Below the pieces are notes generated by a model, which worked only from the letters and a program-made list of their open reading frames with translations, did no database searches and was not told where the DNA came from. Shown piece after piece: positions 45,813-58,083 of a DNA stretch of 64,000 nucleotides (position 1 is the first letter of the stretch; the number at the start of each line of letters is the position of its first letter). Source of the stretch: Fratercula arctica (Eukaryota; Chordata; Aves; Charadriiformes; Alcidae); assembly GCA_947846985.1 (NCBI GenBank), contig CANTUZ010000024.1:682001-746000 (forward strand), written 5' to 3'. The translations under genes and the position numbers were made by a program.

Positions 45813-46247
45813 TTAGCAGGGCCCGCAGTTGCCACTGAGGTACCTGTGGCCACGGCGCCAGCCACCGTATCCGCAGCTCCCAAAGCCTCCGTAGCCCCCA
45901 TAAAGCCCATAGCCTCCATAGCCTCCAGAAAGCCCATAGCCTCCGTAGCCCCCATAAAGCCCATAGCCTCCGTAGCCCCCATAGCCCCCAAGGCCTCCAT
46001 AACCACCACGGCCTCCAAAAGTGCCGCCGTAGCCCCCTGCAACGCCGGGGGCTCCCGCTGAGCCAACAACGCTGTACTGCGGGAAGGAGCTGAGGATGGG
46101 CCCGGGGAAGGTGACCACCGAGGCCGGGGGCTGGATGACCACCGTGGAGTCGGGGCACTGGCGCACGCAGGGCTCGTTGGCGGTGTCAGCCAGCGGGGCC
46201 GGGGCGGCCACCCCACAGGCAGGGACGCACAGGCTGGAGCAGGACAT
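45813..46247 (-). CDS. Claw/scale-type beta-keratin, copy 7, 144 aa
   Basis: Consensus protein. The 3'UTR is class A with AATAAA at 45471-45476 (-). The intron is 46269-46367 and the TATA box 46429-46435 (-). It lies 4,887 bp from copy 5. Confidence 0.95.
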   Translation of the reverse strand: MSCSSLCVPACGVAAPAPLADTANEPCVRQCPDSTVVIQPPASVVTFPGPILSSFPQYSVVGSAGAPGVAGGYGGTFGGRGGYGGLGGYGGYGGYGLYGGYGGYGLSGGYGGYGLYGGYGGFGSCGYGGWRRGHRYLSGNCGPC

Positions 46248-47827
46248 CTTTCAGGCAGGCAAGGAGTCCTGGAAAAGACGCCAGGGATTAGGCAAGGGTG
46301 CGGGGAAGGGGCTGCATCAAGGGAGGCAGGGAGAGATCCTCAAGAGGCTTCCAGGAGCTGGACTTACCGAGTTGATCAGGAGAGTCAAGCGGAGGAAGGT
46401 GGATAGAGGGCTGTGAAGCCCTCAGCTCTTTTATACATGTCCCAGGCTGCCCGGGGCATCGGACAAGGGGTGGTGGCTGAAACCCCAGCTAATCGTGAAA
46501 TCCAGCGGACAAGGTTCCTGGCACTGATTTCATGTGGTACAAGAAAATTATGTGCCTCCTCACTGACACATCATTACATGAAAGACAAATTGCTGTTGTA
46601 GCTGACCTGGCATCACCAGTAAACCCCGATCTGTCCCTAATCCCCCCACACTTTACTTATGTCGAAGAGTCCTGAGCATCTTGCAGAAGCGCATTGCAAT
46701 GCTGTGCGCAGCCATCATGCCTGTCATTACCTCCCTTTTACAAGCTGGTAAACTGAGGCACTGGGAGGTTGGGCAAAGGAAGAAGCCATTCCACATGCTC
46801 CGAGTGACTCCTAAATGCCCCCCATCTCCCAGTGCCCATGAGGGCTGGGGGCCTCTTAGGGCAACAGGTCAGGAGCATCCCTAAGCCTTGGCCATCTCCG
46901 TGCCCTTGCTTCAAGGGTGTGTTTGGGGTTCCCTTGATTAACAGCCATGCAAAGAAACGGGCACACTTTGCTACGTGGGGCGAAGACCCAAACGTGCAGG
47001 GGCTCAACACAGACGTGGGCAGGGAGCAGTGAGATCAGACAGCAAGGTGGCATGTGAAGGGGGACATGCACAGGGGTGTAGGAGGGCAGGAAGGGTGGCA
47101 CTAGGACACTCTCAGCTTCCTTGGCCACGTATCTGTGAGTGTGGTCCTCCTCAAGCCATCTCTGGAGGGACTTGATTACTCAGCTGGGCACTGAGGACTG
47201 TGCCAGGAGATGCTGGCTGAGCACCCACAGAGCACCCGGCTGCATGTGGCCACGCTCCCCGCAGCCACAGGCACGCTGGGCACCACTGGCTCTGGGCGTG
47301 TGACTGGGCTGCTGCTGGGTGTGATGTGGTTGAACACAGTAATCTTCTGCAAGGTGCCCAGGACCCTTCAGTGCAGGCAAAATGGGGATTAGAGAAACGT
47401 TTACATTTATGGGTGCTAGAGCAGCATCTTGTCTTTCATGTAATGGCCTATCATGGTCACTCCCATCGCCTCTCCTTTCGTCAGGGAACACTAACGTGCC
47501 ATTTTCACAATTAGAGAGGCATATAATTTTCTCGCATCACATGAAATCAGTGTCAGGAAGCTTGTCCCGCTGGATTTCGTGATTAGCTGAGGTTTCAGCC
47601 ACCACCCCTTGTCCGATGCCCCGGGCAGCCTGGGACATGTATAAAAGAGCTGAGGGCTTCACAGCCCTCTATCCACCTTCCTCCGCTTGACTCTCCTGAT
47701 CAACTCGGTAAGTCCAGCTCCTGGAAGCCTCTTGAGGATCTCTCCCTGCCTCCCTTGATGCAGCCCCTTCCCCGCACCCTTGCCTAATCCCTGGCGTCTT
47801 TTCCAGGACTCCTTGCCTGCCTGAAAG
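46248..47827. promoter_or_regulatory. Head-to-head promoter region 4 (copies 7 and 8)
   Basis: TATA boxes are at 46429-46435 (-) and 47640-47646 (+). The SINE-like segment is at about 46,672-46,790. It differs from region 3 by only scattered single bases, for example one extra base at CTTGTCCCGCTGG near 47,565. Confidence 0.78.
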
Positions 47828-48262
47828 ATGTCCTGCTCCAGCCTGTGCGTCCCTGCCTGTGGGGTGGCCGCCCCGGCCCCGCTGGCTGACACCGCCAACG
47901 AGCCCTGCGTGCGCCAGTGCCCCGACTCCACGGTGGTCATCCAGCCCCCGGCCTCGGTGGTCACCTTCCCCGGGCCCATCCTCAGCTCCTTCCCGCAGTA
48001 CAGCGTTGTTGGCTCAGCGGGAGCCCCCGGCGTTGCAGGGGGCTACGGCGGCACTTTTGGAGGCCGTGGTGGTTATGGAGGCCTTGGGGGCTATGGGGGC
48101 TACGGAGGCTATGGGCTTTATGGGGGCTATGGAGGCTATGGGCTTTCTGGAGGCTATGGAGGCTATGGGCTTTATGGGGGCTACGGAGGCTTTGGGAGCT
48201 GCGGATACGGTGGCTGGCGCCGTGGCCACAGGTACCTCAGTGGCAACTGCGGGCCCTGCTAA
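47828..48262 (+). CDS. Claw/scale-type beta-keratin, copy 8, 144 aa
   Basis: Consensus protein. The intron is 47708-47806, the TATA box 47640-47646, the 3'UTR class B, and AATAAA is at 48579-48584. It carries the same synonymous tail marker as copies 4 and 6. Confidence 0.95.
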   Translation: MSCSSLCVPACGVAAPAPLADTANEPCVRQCPDSTVVIQPPASVVTFPGPILSSFPQYSVVGSAGAPGVAGGYGGTFGGRGGYGGLGGYGGYGGYGLYGGYGGYGLSGGYGGYGLYGGYGGFGSCGYGGWRRGHRYLSGNCGPC

Positions 48263-50699
48263 GCCCCACACTGGGTCCGGCCACAGATGAAGGAGAGCTC
48301 TGGAAAATACACGGCTCCCGAAGGAAGGACATCCCTTCAGCGCTTCTGGGCTCTGGAACCCTGATGCCTTGTGCTTGCCCTGGACCCAAGACTTCCTTCC
48401 TCCTGTCCCGTTTGAGCTTCACTTCAGGACGTGCTTCTGCTGAAGACACAGCCCCACACTTGGTGCCTGCTCCTGCTTCGTGACTCATTCTCGCTGTCAC
48501 TCTGGCCACTGCCAGGAGATGTGGGCTGCCTGGCCATGAGTCTGCTCTTCTCCTAACTCCCTCCTCCCCTGGAACGGCAATAAAAGCTGTCTTGCATCAT
48601 AATGTTGAGCCTTGGTTTTATTTGGTCCTTCCTCCATACCCAATACCCCAAGCAGCATCATGAATTCCCAGGAGTGTCCAAGCCACTTCCCACCGAGGGC
48701 CTCATCAGGGACCCCTGCGGGTGCTGCCTGGCTTCTCCCAGACTGCCATTAGCAGCACGTCCCTCTACCAGACGGTCTCCTGCAGTGGGGGCCATGCTAA
48801 TCTCCTCCTATAAAAGCTCTTCCCTCTTTGCCCTCCCTGTCTTCTCCCCACTTTGGGCTCCTGTGCTCTGAAGCCCAAGAAGAGCTGTTGGGCCCAGCAG
48901 TGAGCTTGCTGCCCACTCTGGCCATTCTACAACGGCCGCCTGAAGCCCCACGGCTGCGGGGATTGGGACACCAATGGAGCCACCCCAAGGGCCAAGGCCC
49001 AGGTCAGAGTCATTTGGGAGGCCATGCCTCAATAGGGGAAAGGTAGAGCATCCCTCAGCACCTCCCCAGCTGCCTTGTCTCCACCCCCTCCACATTCATG
49101 CATCCCTGCATGTCCTTGTCCTGTTTGTCCTCCATCTCCCACTGCTCCCTGGAGCACTTTTGGTCCTCTCTTCCCCCACTGCTTGAGCAGAAGCTCTTCC
49201 CAGAATGCCCACCAGCAGCCTGAGGACATGGCTCTGCCCAGCAATGACGGGAGAGCTTCCCACAGACCAGGGCTCTGGACGCGACTTTACGGGAGCTTTG
49301 TTGCCTTTCCTCACACACCAGCCTACAAAGTAGCCCACACTGCCACACGCCCCCAAAGCACCAACCCGCAGCAGCCGTGACAGAGTCACCAGAACCCTCC
49401 TCCTCTACTGTGCCCTCAGCAGACACACAGGGGACCCCGCATGAGGCAAGACGTGGTGGATGGCCAAGAGTCAGTGCAAGGGGACCTGGCCAGATGTGGG
49501 CATGGGCAGAGACGGAAACATCCACAAGGAGAAGGGAATACATGCAAACTTCAGGCAATGGAAAAAAAGAATGCCTGCTCTTCCCATTTTTCTGCCTTTT
49601 TTCCCTCCTCCATGTTCACAGTTGCAGATGAGACATGTTTTCCTGAGCTCCCCAGCAGTGACCAACGTGCTGCCACACTGCCCTTCCTGATGCCTCTGGC
49701 TGGAACTGTCTCTGCCCAAGACCACCTTGCAGTGCCAGGATCACAAGATCAGCAGATACTTGGGGAAAGGAGGGACTCCAGGAGGGTAGGCAGTCCAGCC
49801 CCCTGCTCAAAAAGCTTAGCGCTTCCTGTGGCTTGACAACGGTGGACGTTCCCCGGCTCTGCAATTAAACTTGGGATGACTTGGCTGTGTCTACCTTGCC
49901 CCTTCCCAGTTCCCTCGCCTCTAGCGGGACACCGGGGCATGGCCAACAGCCCTGTACATGCAGTGTTTGTCTCTCCATTTCATGGACCTCCAGATGTGAC
50001 CACTAACAAGCCCATAAAAGGAGGTGATGCCAGGCATGCTGGTATTGTAGAGGATTTGGAAGAGCTGCTGCAAGACGCTTGTGGCACTTCCATGTATTTG
50101 AAGTGGGCTTTGGGAATGTATTGTGTTCATTGCTGGTGGGAGACCAGAGGAAGCTCAGTGGGATGTGCTCTACAAGACCCCACCGGGACCATCATCTTCA
50201 CCTGTAACACACTGAGCAAAGTGACCAAAGGCTCCAAGGGCACCGCCCTGGGAGATAGAAACAGCCCAGACTGAGATGCCCTGATGTTTGCGGGAAGTGA
50301 GGAAGAAGAAGGAAGGATCAAGAAATACCATGAGTCAACATTGCGATGCAAGCCAGCTTTATTGGAGTTGCAGGGGAGGAGGGAGTTGGGAGAAGAGCGG
50401 AGTCGTGGCCAGGGTCTTGCCCTGTCTTGTGGCACTGGGCAGAGCTCAACCGAGCATCAGCCATGCTGCAGGAGTAGGCACCAAGTGTGAGTCTCTGCCA
50501 TAACGGGGGCAACCACTCTTGAAAGGATCCTCCAGCAGGGCAAGAGGAAGGCAGAGCTGGGCAGCAAGCAGGCGCGAGACATCAGAGCTCTGGAACCCAG
50601 CAATGCGAAAGGGATGGTTTTCCTTCGAGTGCCATGTTGAGATACGCCAGGGGTTTTTACGGAGCTCTCCTTCATCTGTGGCCGGACCCAGTGTGGGGC
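48263..50699. repeat. Tail-to-tail spacer 4
   Basis: Same layout as spacer 2, with a TATA-like box at 48809-48815. Near 50,359 one T of the TTTTATT run is missing, but the minus-strand AATAAA of copy 9 is kept. A C-to-T-type difference near 49,178 is shared with spacer 5 only. Confidence 0.75.
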
Positions 50700-51135
50700 T
50701 TAGCAGGGCCCGCAGTTGCCACTGAGGTACCTGTGGCCACGGCGCCAGCCACCGTATCCGCAGCTCCCAAAGCCTCCGTAGCCCCCATAAAGCCCATAGC
50801 CTCCATAGCCTCCAGAAAGCCCATAGCCTCCGTAGCCCCCATAAAGCCCATAGCCTCCGTAGCCCCCATAGCCCCCAAGGCCTCCATAACCACCACGGCC
50901 TCCAAAAGTGCCGCCGTAGCCCCCTGCAACGCCGGGGGCTCCCGCTGAGCCAACAACGCTGTACTGCGGGAAGGAGCTGAGGATGGGCCCGGGGAAGGTG
51001 ACCACCGAGGCCGGGGGCTGGATGACCACCGTGGAGTCAGGGGCACTGGCGCACGCAGGGCTCGTTGGCGGTGTCAGCCAGCGGGGCCGGGGCGGCCACC
51101 CCACAGGCAGGGACGCACAGGCTGGAGCAGGACAT
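50700..51135 (-). pseudogene. Claw/scale-type beta-keratin, copy 9, disrupted by a one-base insertion
   Basis: Relative to copies 7 and 11 one extra base at about 51,039 (plus-strand GAGTCAGGGGCACTGG) gives a 436-bp exon. In the coding strand it turns TGC CCC GAC into TGC CCC TGA, a stop after about 32 residues, inside the beta core, and shifts the rest. Everything else is intact: TATA box 51317-51323 (-), intron 51157-51255, class A 3'UTR, AATAAA 50358-50363 (-). It is either a very young pseudogene or a sequencing or consensus error; the lack of any other decay fits both. Confidence 0.85.
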
Positions 51136-52714
51136 CTTTCAGGCAGGCAAGGAGTCCTGGAAAAGACGCCAGGGATTAGGCAAGGGTGCGGGGAAGGGGC
51201 TGCATCAAGGGAGGCAGGGAGAGATCCTCAAGAGGCTTCCAGGAGCTGGACTTACCGAGTTGATCAGGAGAGTCAAGCGGAGGAAGGTGGATAGAGGGCT
51301 GTGAAGCCCTCAGCTCTTTTATACATGTCCCAGGCTGCCCGGGGCATCGGACAAGGGGTGGTGGCTGAAACCCCAGCTAATCGTGAAATCCAGCGGACAA
51401 GCTTCCTGACACTGATTTCATGTGGTACAAGAAAATTATGTGCCTCCTCACTGACACATCATTACATGAAAGACAAATTGCTGTTGTAGCTGACCTGGCA
51501 TCACCAGTAAACCCCGATCTGTCCCTAATCCCCCCACACTTTACTTATGTCGAAGAGTCCTGAGCATCTTGCAGAAGCGCATTGCAATGCTGTGCGCAGC
51601 CATCATGCCTGTCATTACCTCCCTTTTACAAGCTGGTAAACTGAGGCACTGGGAGGTTGGGCAAAGGAAGAAGCCATTCCACATGCTCCGAGTGACTCCT
51701 AAATGCCCCCCATCTCCCAGTGCCCATGAGGGCTGGGGGCCTCTTAGGGCAACAGGTCAGGAGCATCCCTAAGCCTTGGCCATCTCCGTGCCCTTGCTTC
51801 AAGGGTGTGTTTGGGGTTCCCTTGATTAACAGCCATGCAAAGAAACGGGCACACTTTGCTACGTGGGGCGAAGACCCAAACGTGCAGGGGCTCAACACAG
51901 ACGTGGGCAGGGAGCAGTGAGATCAGACAGAAAGGTGGCATGTGAAGGGGGACATGCACAGGGGTGTAGGAGGGCAGGAAGGGTGGCACTAGGACACTCT
52001 CAGCTTCCTTGGCCACGTATCTGTGAGTGTGGTCCTCCTCAAGCCATCTCTGGAGGGACTTGATTACTCAGCTGGGCACTGAGGACTGTGCCAGGAGATG
52101 CTGGCTGAGCACCCACAGAGCACCCGGCTGCATGTGGCCACGCTCCCCGCAGCCACAGGCACGCTGGGCACCACTGGCTCTGGGCGCGTGACTGGGCTGC
52201 TGCTGGGTGTGATGTGGTTGAACACAGTAATCTTCTGCAAGGTGCCCAGGACCCTTCAGTGCAGGCAAAATGGGGATTAGAGAAACGTTTACATTTATGG
52301 GTGCTAGAGCAGCATCTTGTCTTTCATGTAATGGCCTATCATGGTCACTCCCATCGCCTCTCCTTTCGTCAGGGAACACTAACGTGCCATTTTCACAATT
52401 AGAGAGGCATATAATTTTCTCGCATCACATGAAATCAGTGTCAGGAAGCTTGTCCTCGGGATTTCGTGATTAGCTGAGGTTTCAGCCACCACCCCTTGTC
52501 CGATGCCCCGGGCAGCCTGGGACATGTATAAAAGAGCTGAGGGCTTCACAGCCCTCTATCCACCTTCCTCCGCTTGACTCTCCTGATCAACTCGGTAAGT
52601 CCAGCTCCTGGAAGCCTCTTGAGGATCTCTCCCTGCCTCCCTTGATGCAGCCCCTTCCCCGCACCCTTGCCTAATCCCTGGCGTCTTTTCCAGGACTCCT
52701 TGCCTGCCTGAAAG
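51136..52714. promoter_or_regulatory. Head-to-head promoter region 5 (copies 9 and 10)
   Basis: TATA boxes are at 51317-51323 (-) and 52527-52533 (+). The SINE-like segment is at about 51,560-51,680. A local change beside the copy-10 promoter (CTTGTCCTCGGGATTTCGTG, near 52,450) distinguishes it from the other regions. Confidence 0.78.
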
Positions 52715-53149
52715 ATGTCCTGCTCCAGCCTGTGCGTCCCTGCCTGTGGGGTGGCCGCCCCGGCCCCGCTGGCTGACACCGCCAACGAGCCCTGCGTGCG
52801 CCAGTGCCCCGACTCCACGGTGGTCATCCAGCCCCCGGCCTCGGTGGTCACCTTCCCCGGGCCCATCCTCAGCTCCTTCCCGCAGTACAGCGTTGTTGGC
52901 TCAGCGGGAGCCCCCGGCGTTGCAGGGGGCTACGGCGGCACTTTTGGAGGCCGTGGTGGTTATGGAGGCCTTGGGGGCTATGGGGGCTACGGAGGCTATG
53001 GGCTTTATGGGGGCTACGGAGGCTATGGGCTTTCTGGAGGCTATGGAGGCTATGGGCTTTATGGGGGCTACGGAGGCTTTGGGAGCTGCGGATACGGTGG
53101 CTGGCGCCGTGGCCACAGGTACCTCAGTGGCAACTGCGGGCCCTGCTAA
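52715..53149 (+). CDS. Claw/scale-type beta-keratin, copy 10, 144 aa
   Basis: Consensus protein. The intron is 52595-52693, the TATA box 52527-52533, the 3'UTR class B, and AATAAA is at 53466-53471. Unlike copies 4, 6 and 8 it has the common GGCTACGGAGG codons in the tail, as its mirror partner copy 3 does. Confidence 0.95.
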   Translation: MSCSSLCVPACGVAAPAPLADTANEPCVRQCPDSTVVIQPPASVVTFPGPILSSFPQYSVVGSAGAPGVAGGYGGTFGGRGGYGGLGGYGGYGGYGLYGGYGGYGLSGGYGGYGLYGGYGGFGSCGYGGWRRGHRYLSGNCGPC

Positions 53150-55587
53150 GCCCCCCACTGGGTCCGGCCACAGATGAAGGAGAGCTCTGGAAAATACACG
53201 GCTCCCGAAGGAAGGACATCCCTTCAGCGCTTCTGGGCTCTGGAACCCTGATGCCTTGTGCTTGCCCTGGACCCAAGACTTCCTTCCTCCTGTCCCGTTT
53301 GAGCTTCACTTCAGGACGTGCTTCTGCTGAAGACACAGCCCCACACTTGGTGCCTGCTCCTGCTTCGTGACTCATTCTCGCTGTCACTCTGGCCACTGCC
53401 AGGAGATGTGGGCTGCCTGGCCATGAGTCTGCTCTTCTCCTAACTCCCTCCTCCCCTGGAACGGCAATAAAAGCTGTCTTGCATCATAATGTTGAGCCTT
53501 GGTTTTATTTGGTCCTTCCTCCATACCCAATACCCCAAGCAGCATCATGAATTCCCAGGAGTGTCCAAGCCACTTCCCACCGAGGGCCTCATCAGGGACC
53601 CCTGCGGGTGCTGCCTGGCTTCTCCCAGACTGCCATTAGCAGCACGTCCCTCTACCAGACGGTCTCCTGCAGTGGGGGCCATGCTAATCTCCTCCTATAA
53701 AAGCTCTTCCCTCTTTGCCCTCCCTGTCTTCTCCCCACTTTGGGCTCCTGTGCTCTGAAGCCCAAGAAGAGCTGTTGGGCCCAGCAGTGAGCTTGCTGCC
53801 CACTCTGGCCATTCTACAACGGCCGCCTGAAGCCCCACGGCTGCGGGGATTGGGACACCAATGGAGCCACCCCAAGGGCCAAGGCCCAGGTCAGAGTCAT
53901 TTGGGAGGCCATGCCTCAATAGGGGAAAGGTAGAGCATCCCTCAGCACCTCCCCAGCTGCCTTGTCTCCACCCCCTCCACATTCATGCATCCCTGCATGT
54001 CCTTGTCCTGTTTGTCCTCCATCTCCCACTGCTCCCTGGAGCACTTTTGGTCCTCTCTTCCCCCACTGCTTGAGCAGAAGCTCTTCCCAGAATGCCCACC
54101 AGCAGCCTGAGGACATGGCTCTGCCCAGCAATGACGGGAGAGCTTCCCACAGACCAGGGCTCTGGACGCGACTTTACGGGAGCTTTGTTGCCTTTCCTCA
54201 CACACCAGCCTACAAAGTAGCCCACACTGCCACACGCCCCCAAAGCACCAACCCGCAGCAGCCGTGACAGAGTCACCAGAACCCTCCTCCTCTACTGTGC
54301 CCTCAGCAGACACACAGGGGACCCCGCATGAGGCAAGACGTGGTGGATGGCCAAGAGTCAGTGCAAGGGGACCTGGCCAGATGTGGGCATGGGCAGAGAC
54401 GGAAACATCCACAAGGAGAAGGGAATACATGCAAACTTCAGGCAATGGAAAAAAAGAATGCCTGCTCTTCCCATTTTTCTGCCTTTTTTCCCTCCTCCAT
54501 GTTCACAGTTGCAGATGAGACATGTTTTCCTGAGCTCCCCAGCAGTGACCAACGTGCTGCCACACTGCCCTTCCTGATGCCTCTGGCTGGAACTGTCTCT
54601 GCCCAAGACCACCTTGCAGTGCCAGGATCACAAGATCAGCAGATACTTGGGGAAAGGAGGGACTCCAGGAGGGTAGGCAGTCCAGCCCCCTGCTCAAAAA
54701 GCTTAGCGCTTCCTGTGGCTTGACAACGGTGGACGTTCCCCGGCTCTGCAATTAAACTTGGGATGACTTGGCTGTGTCTACCTTGCCCCTTCCCAGTTCC
54801 CTCGCCTCTAGCGGGACACCGGGGCATGGCCAACAGCCCTGTACATGCAGTGTTTGTCTCTCCATTTCATGGACCTCCAGATGTGACCACTAACAAGCCC
54901 ATAAAAGGAGGTGATGCCAGGCATGCTGGTATTGTAGAGGATTTGGAAGAGCTGCTGCAAGACGCTTGTGGCACTTCCATGTATTTGAAGTGGGCTTTGG
55001 GAATGTATTGTGTTCATTGCTGGTGGGAGACCAGAGGAAGCTCAGTGGGATGTGCTCTACAAGACCCCACCGGGACCATCATCTTCACCTGTAACACACT
55101 GAGCAAAGTGACCAAAGGCTCCAAGGGCACCGCCCTGGGAGATAGAAACAGCCCAGACTGAGATGCCCTGATGTTTGCGGGAAGTGAGGAAGAAGAAGGA
55201 AGGATCAAGAAATACCATGAGTCAACATTGCGATGCAAGCCAGCTTTTATTGGAGTTGCAGGGGAGGAGGGAGTTGGGAGAAGAGCGGAGTCGTGGCCAG
55301 GGTCTTGCCCTGTCTTGTGGCACTGGGCAGAGCTCAACCGAGCATCAGCCATGCTGCAGGAGTAGGCACCAAGTGTGAGTCTCTGCCATAACGGGGGCAA
55401 CCACTCTTGAAAGGATCCTCCAGCAGGGCAAGAGGAAGGCAGAGCTGGGCAGCAAGCAGGCGCGAGACATCAGAGCTCTGGAACCCAGCAATGCGAAAGG
55501 GATGGTTTTCCTTCGAGTGCCATGTTGAGATACGCCAGGGGTTTTTACGGAGCTCTCCTTCATCTGTGGCCGGACCCAGTGTGGGGC
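53150..55587. repeat. Tail-to-tail spacer 5
   Basis: Same layout as spacers 2-4, with a TATA-like box at 53696-53702. It is the mirror counterpart of spacer 1. Confidence 0.75.
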
Positions 55588-56022
55588 TTAGCAGGGCCCG
55601 CAGTTGCCACTGAGGTACCTGTGGCCACGGCGCCAGCCACCGTATCCGCAGCTCCCAAAGCCTCCGTAGCCCCCATAAAGCCCATAGCCTCCATAGCCTC
55701 CAGAAAGCCCATAGCCTCCGTAGCCCCCATAAAGCCCATAGCCTCCATAGCCCCCATAGCCCCCAAGGCCTCCATAACCACCACGGCCTCCAAAAGTGCC
55801 GCCGTAGCCCCCTGCAACGCCGGGGGCTCCCGCTGAGCCAACAACGCTGTACTGCGGGAAGGAACTGAGGATGGGCCCGGGGAAGGTGACCACCGAGGCC
55901 GGGGGCTGGATGACCACCGTGGAGTCGGGGCACTGGCGCACGCAGGGCTCGTTGGCGGTGTCAGCCAGCGGGGCCGGGGCGGCCACCCCACAGGCAGGGA
56001 CGCACAGGCTGGAGCAGGACAT
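55588..56022 (-). CDS. Claw/scale-type beta-keratin, copy 11, 144 aa
   Basis: The consensus protein, with two synonymous differences visible in the exon. The 3'UTR is class A with AATAAA at 55246-55251 (-). The intron is 56044-56142 (99 bp) and the TATA box 56204-56210 (-). Its mirror partner is copy 2, yet it has the ordinary short intron, so the long intron of copy 2 is not part of the palindromic design. Confidence 0.95.
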   Translation of the reverse strand: MSCSSLCVPACGVAAPAPLADTANEPCVRQCPDSTVVIQPPASVVTFPGPILSSFPQYSVVGSAGAPGVAGGYGGTFGGRGGYGGLGGYGGYGGYGLYGGYGGYGLSGGYGGYGLYGGYGGFGSCGYGGWRRGHRYLSGNCGPC

Positions 56023-57648
56023 CTTTCAGGCAGGCAAGGAGTCCTGGAAAAGACGCCAGGGATTAGGCAAGGGTGCGGGGAAGGGGCTGCATCAAGGGAG
56101 GCAGGGAGAGATCCTCAAGAGGCTTCCAGGAGCTGGACTTACCGAGTTGATCAGGAGAGTCAAGCGGAGGAAGGTGGATAGAGGGCTGTGAAGCCCTCAG
56201 CTCTTTTATACATGTCCCAGGCTGCCCGGGGCATCGGCCAGGGGGCGGTGGCAGAAGCCCCAGCTAATCGTGAAATCCAGCGGACAAGCTTCAGGACACA
56301 GATCGTGACGTGAGACAATTAAACCCCTCTTCACTGAGGACGTTGCCCTGCTATTGTGCCCGGGAGAAGAAAGAGGTGATGGGAGGGACAGACCATGACA
56401 CAACATTACATGAAAGTCAGGGCGCTGCTGTAGCTGAACTCATGGCACCAATAAACCCTGATCTGTCCATAATCCTTCACTGTGCTGACGTGGAAGGATT
56501 TTTGGGCATCTTGCTGTGCCCAACCACGCCAGACTCAGCAGAAACCCAGCTACGTGCTCATAGCCAGCAGTGCCCAGTGTGCTTGCGGGGAGCATGGCCA
56601 CGTGCAGCCTGGTGCTCTGTGGGTGCTGGGCCGGCATGTCCCAGCCCTGAGTGCCCAGCTGAGTAATCAAGTATCTCCACAGAGGGCTTGGGGAGGACCA
56701 TGCCCAGAGACACGTGGCTGAACAGCTGAGACTGTCTTGGTCCTGTTCTTGCCCTCCTGCTCCTCCGTGCACAGTCTCCACACATTTAGCTCGCCAGTGC
56801 CTAATCCCATTGCCCTCCCACCCATGTTGGTGCCAGCACTGTTCATAGATGGAGCTCCATCCCACATGGCATCCATCTCCCTTGCTCTTTCCAGGACTGT
56901 CAAGTGAATTGGGGAGCTAGAAATCAACCAGTCATGCAGTGGCAGGAAAATGTGCAAGGCTTAGGGATGCCCCTTGCACCCATTACTACAATCTTCCTGG
57001 CCCTTGTGCCCTGGTTTGAGGCCACAGCATGGGGCCATAGTTCATCTTTGGGAGCTGCCCTGAGCAGGTGGGATGGCTTCTTCCTTTGCCCAACCTCCCG
57101 GTGCCTCAGTTTACCAGCTTGTAAAAGGGAGGTAATGACAAGCGTGATGGCTGCGCACAGGATTGCAAAGCACTTCTGCAAGATGCTCAGGACTCTTGCA
57201 CATAAGCAAAGTGGGGGGATTAGGGACAGATCAGGGTTTATTGATGATGCCAGCTCAGCTACAGCAGCGCCTTGTCTTTCATGGAATGTGTCATGGTCTG
57301 TCCCTCCCATTACATGTTTGCTCACTGGTAGACCAAATTAGGATGGATATAATTGTTGCACATCACAATTTGTTTCATGAGGCTTGTCCGCTGGATTTCA
57401 CGATTAGCTGGGGCTTCTGCCACCGCCCCCTGGCCGATGCCCCGGGCAGCCTGGGACATGTATAAAAGAGCTGAGGGCTTCACAGCCCTCTATCCACCTT
57501 CCTCCGCTTGACTCTCCTGATCAACTCGGTAAGTCCAGCTCCTGGAAGCTTCTTGGGGATCTCTCCCTGCCTCCCTTGATGCAGCCCCTTCCCCGCACCC
57601 TTGCCTAATCCCTGGCGTCTTTTCCAGGACTCCTTGCCTGCCTGAAAG
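56023..57648. promoter_or_regulatory. Head-to-head promoter region 6 (copies 11 and 12)
   Basis: TATA boxes are at 56204-56210 (-) and 57461-57467 (+). Both promoters carry the GGCCAGGGGGCGGTGGCAGA variant, shared only with region 1. The inner regions have GACAAGGGGTGGTGGCTGAA instead. The SINE-like segment at about 57,065-57,190 is inverted relative to regions 3-5 and adjoins copy 12. Confidence 0.78.
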
Positions 57649-58083
57649 ATGCCCTGCTCCAGCCTGTGCGTCCCTGCCTGTGGGGTGGCCGCCCCGGCCC
57701 CGCTGGCTGACACCGCCAACGAGCCCTGCATGCGCCAGTGCCCCGACTCCACGGTGGTCATCCAGCCCCCGGCCTCGGTGGTCACCTTCCCCGGGCCCAT
57801 CCTCAGCTCCTTCCCGCAGTACAGCGTTGTTGGCTCAGCGGGAGCCCCCGGCGTTGCAGGGGGCTACGGCGGCACTTTTGGAGGCCGTGGTGGTTATGGA
57901 GGCCTTGGGGGCTATGGGGGCTACGGAGGCTATGGGCTTTATGGGGGCTACGGAGGCTATGGGCTTTCTGGAGGCTATGGAGGCTATGGGCTTTATGGGG
58001 GCTACGGAGGCTTTGGGAGCTGTGGATACGGTGGCTGGGCCCGAGGCCACAGGTACCTCAGTGGCAACTGTGGGCCCTGCTAA
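57649..58083 (+). CDS. Claw/scale-type beta-keratin, copy 12 (outer right), 144 aa
   Basis: Mirror partner of copy 1: starts Met-Pro-Cys, has Ala131 (GGWARGH) and the same 3'UTR. In addition it has Met instead of Val at residue 28, the second position of the core (EPCMRQC). The intron is 57529-57627, the TATA box 57461-57467, and the signal ATTAAA at 58523-58528 is followed by GCATTGCATCAAC. The frame is intact. Confidence 0.93.
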   Translation: MPCSSLCVPACGVAAPAPLADTANEPCMRQCPDSTVVIQPPASVVTFPGPILSSFPQYSVVGSAGAPGVAGGYGGTFGGRGGYGGLGGYGGYGGYGLYGGYGGYGLSGGYGGYGLYGGYGGFGSCGYGGWARGHRYLSGNCGPC

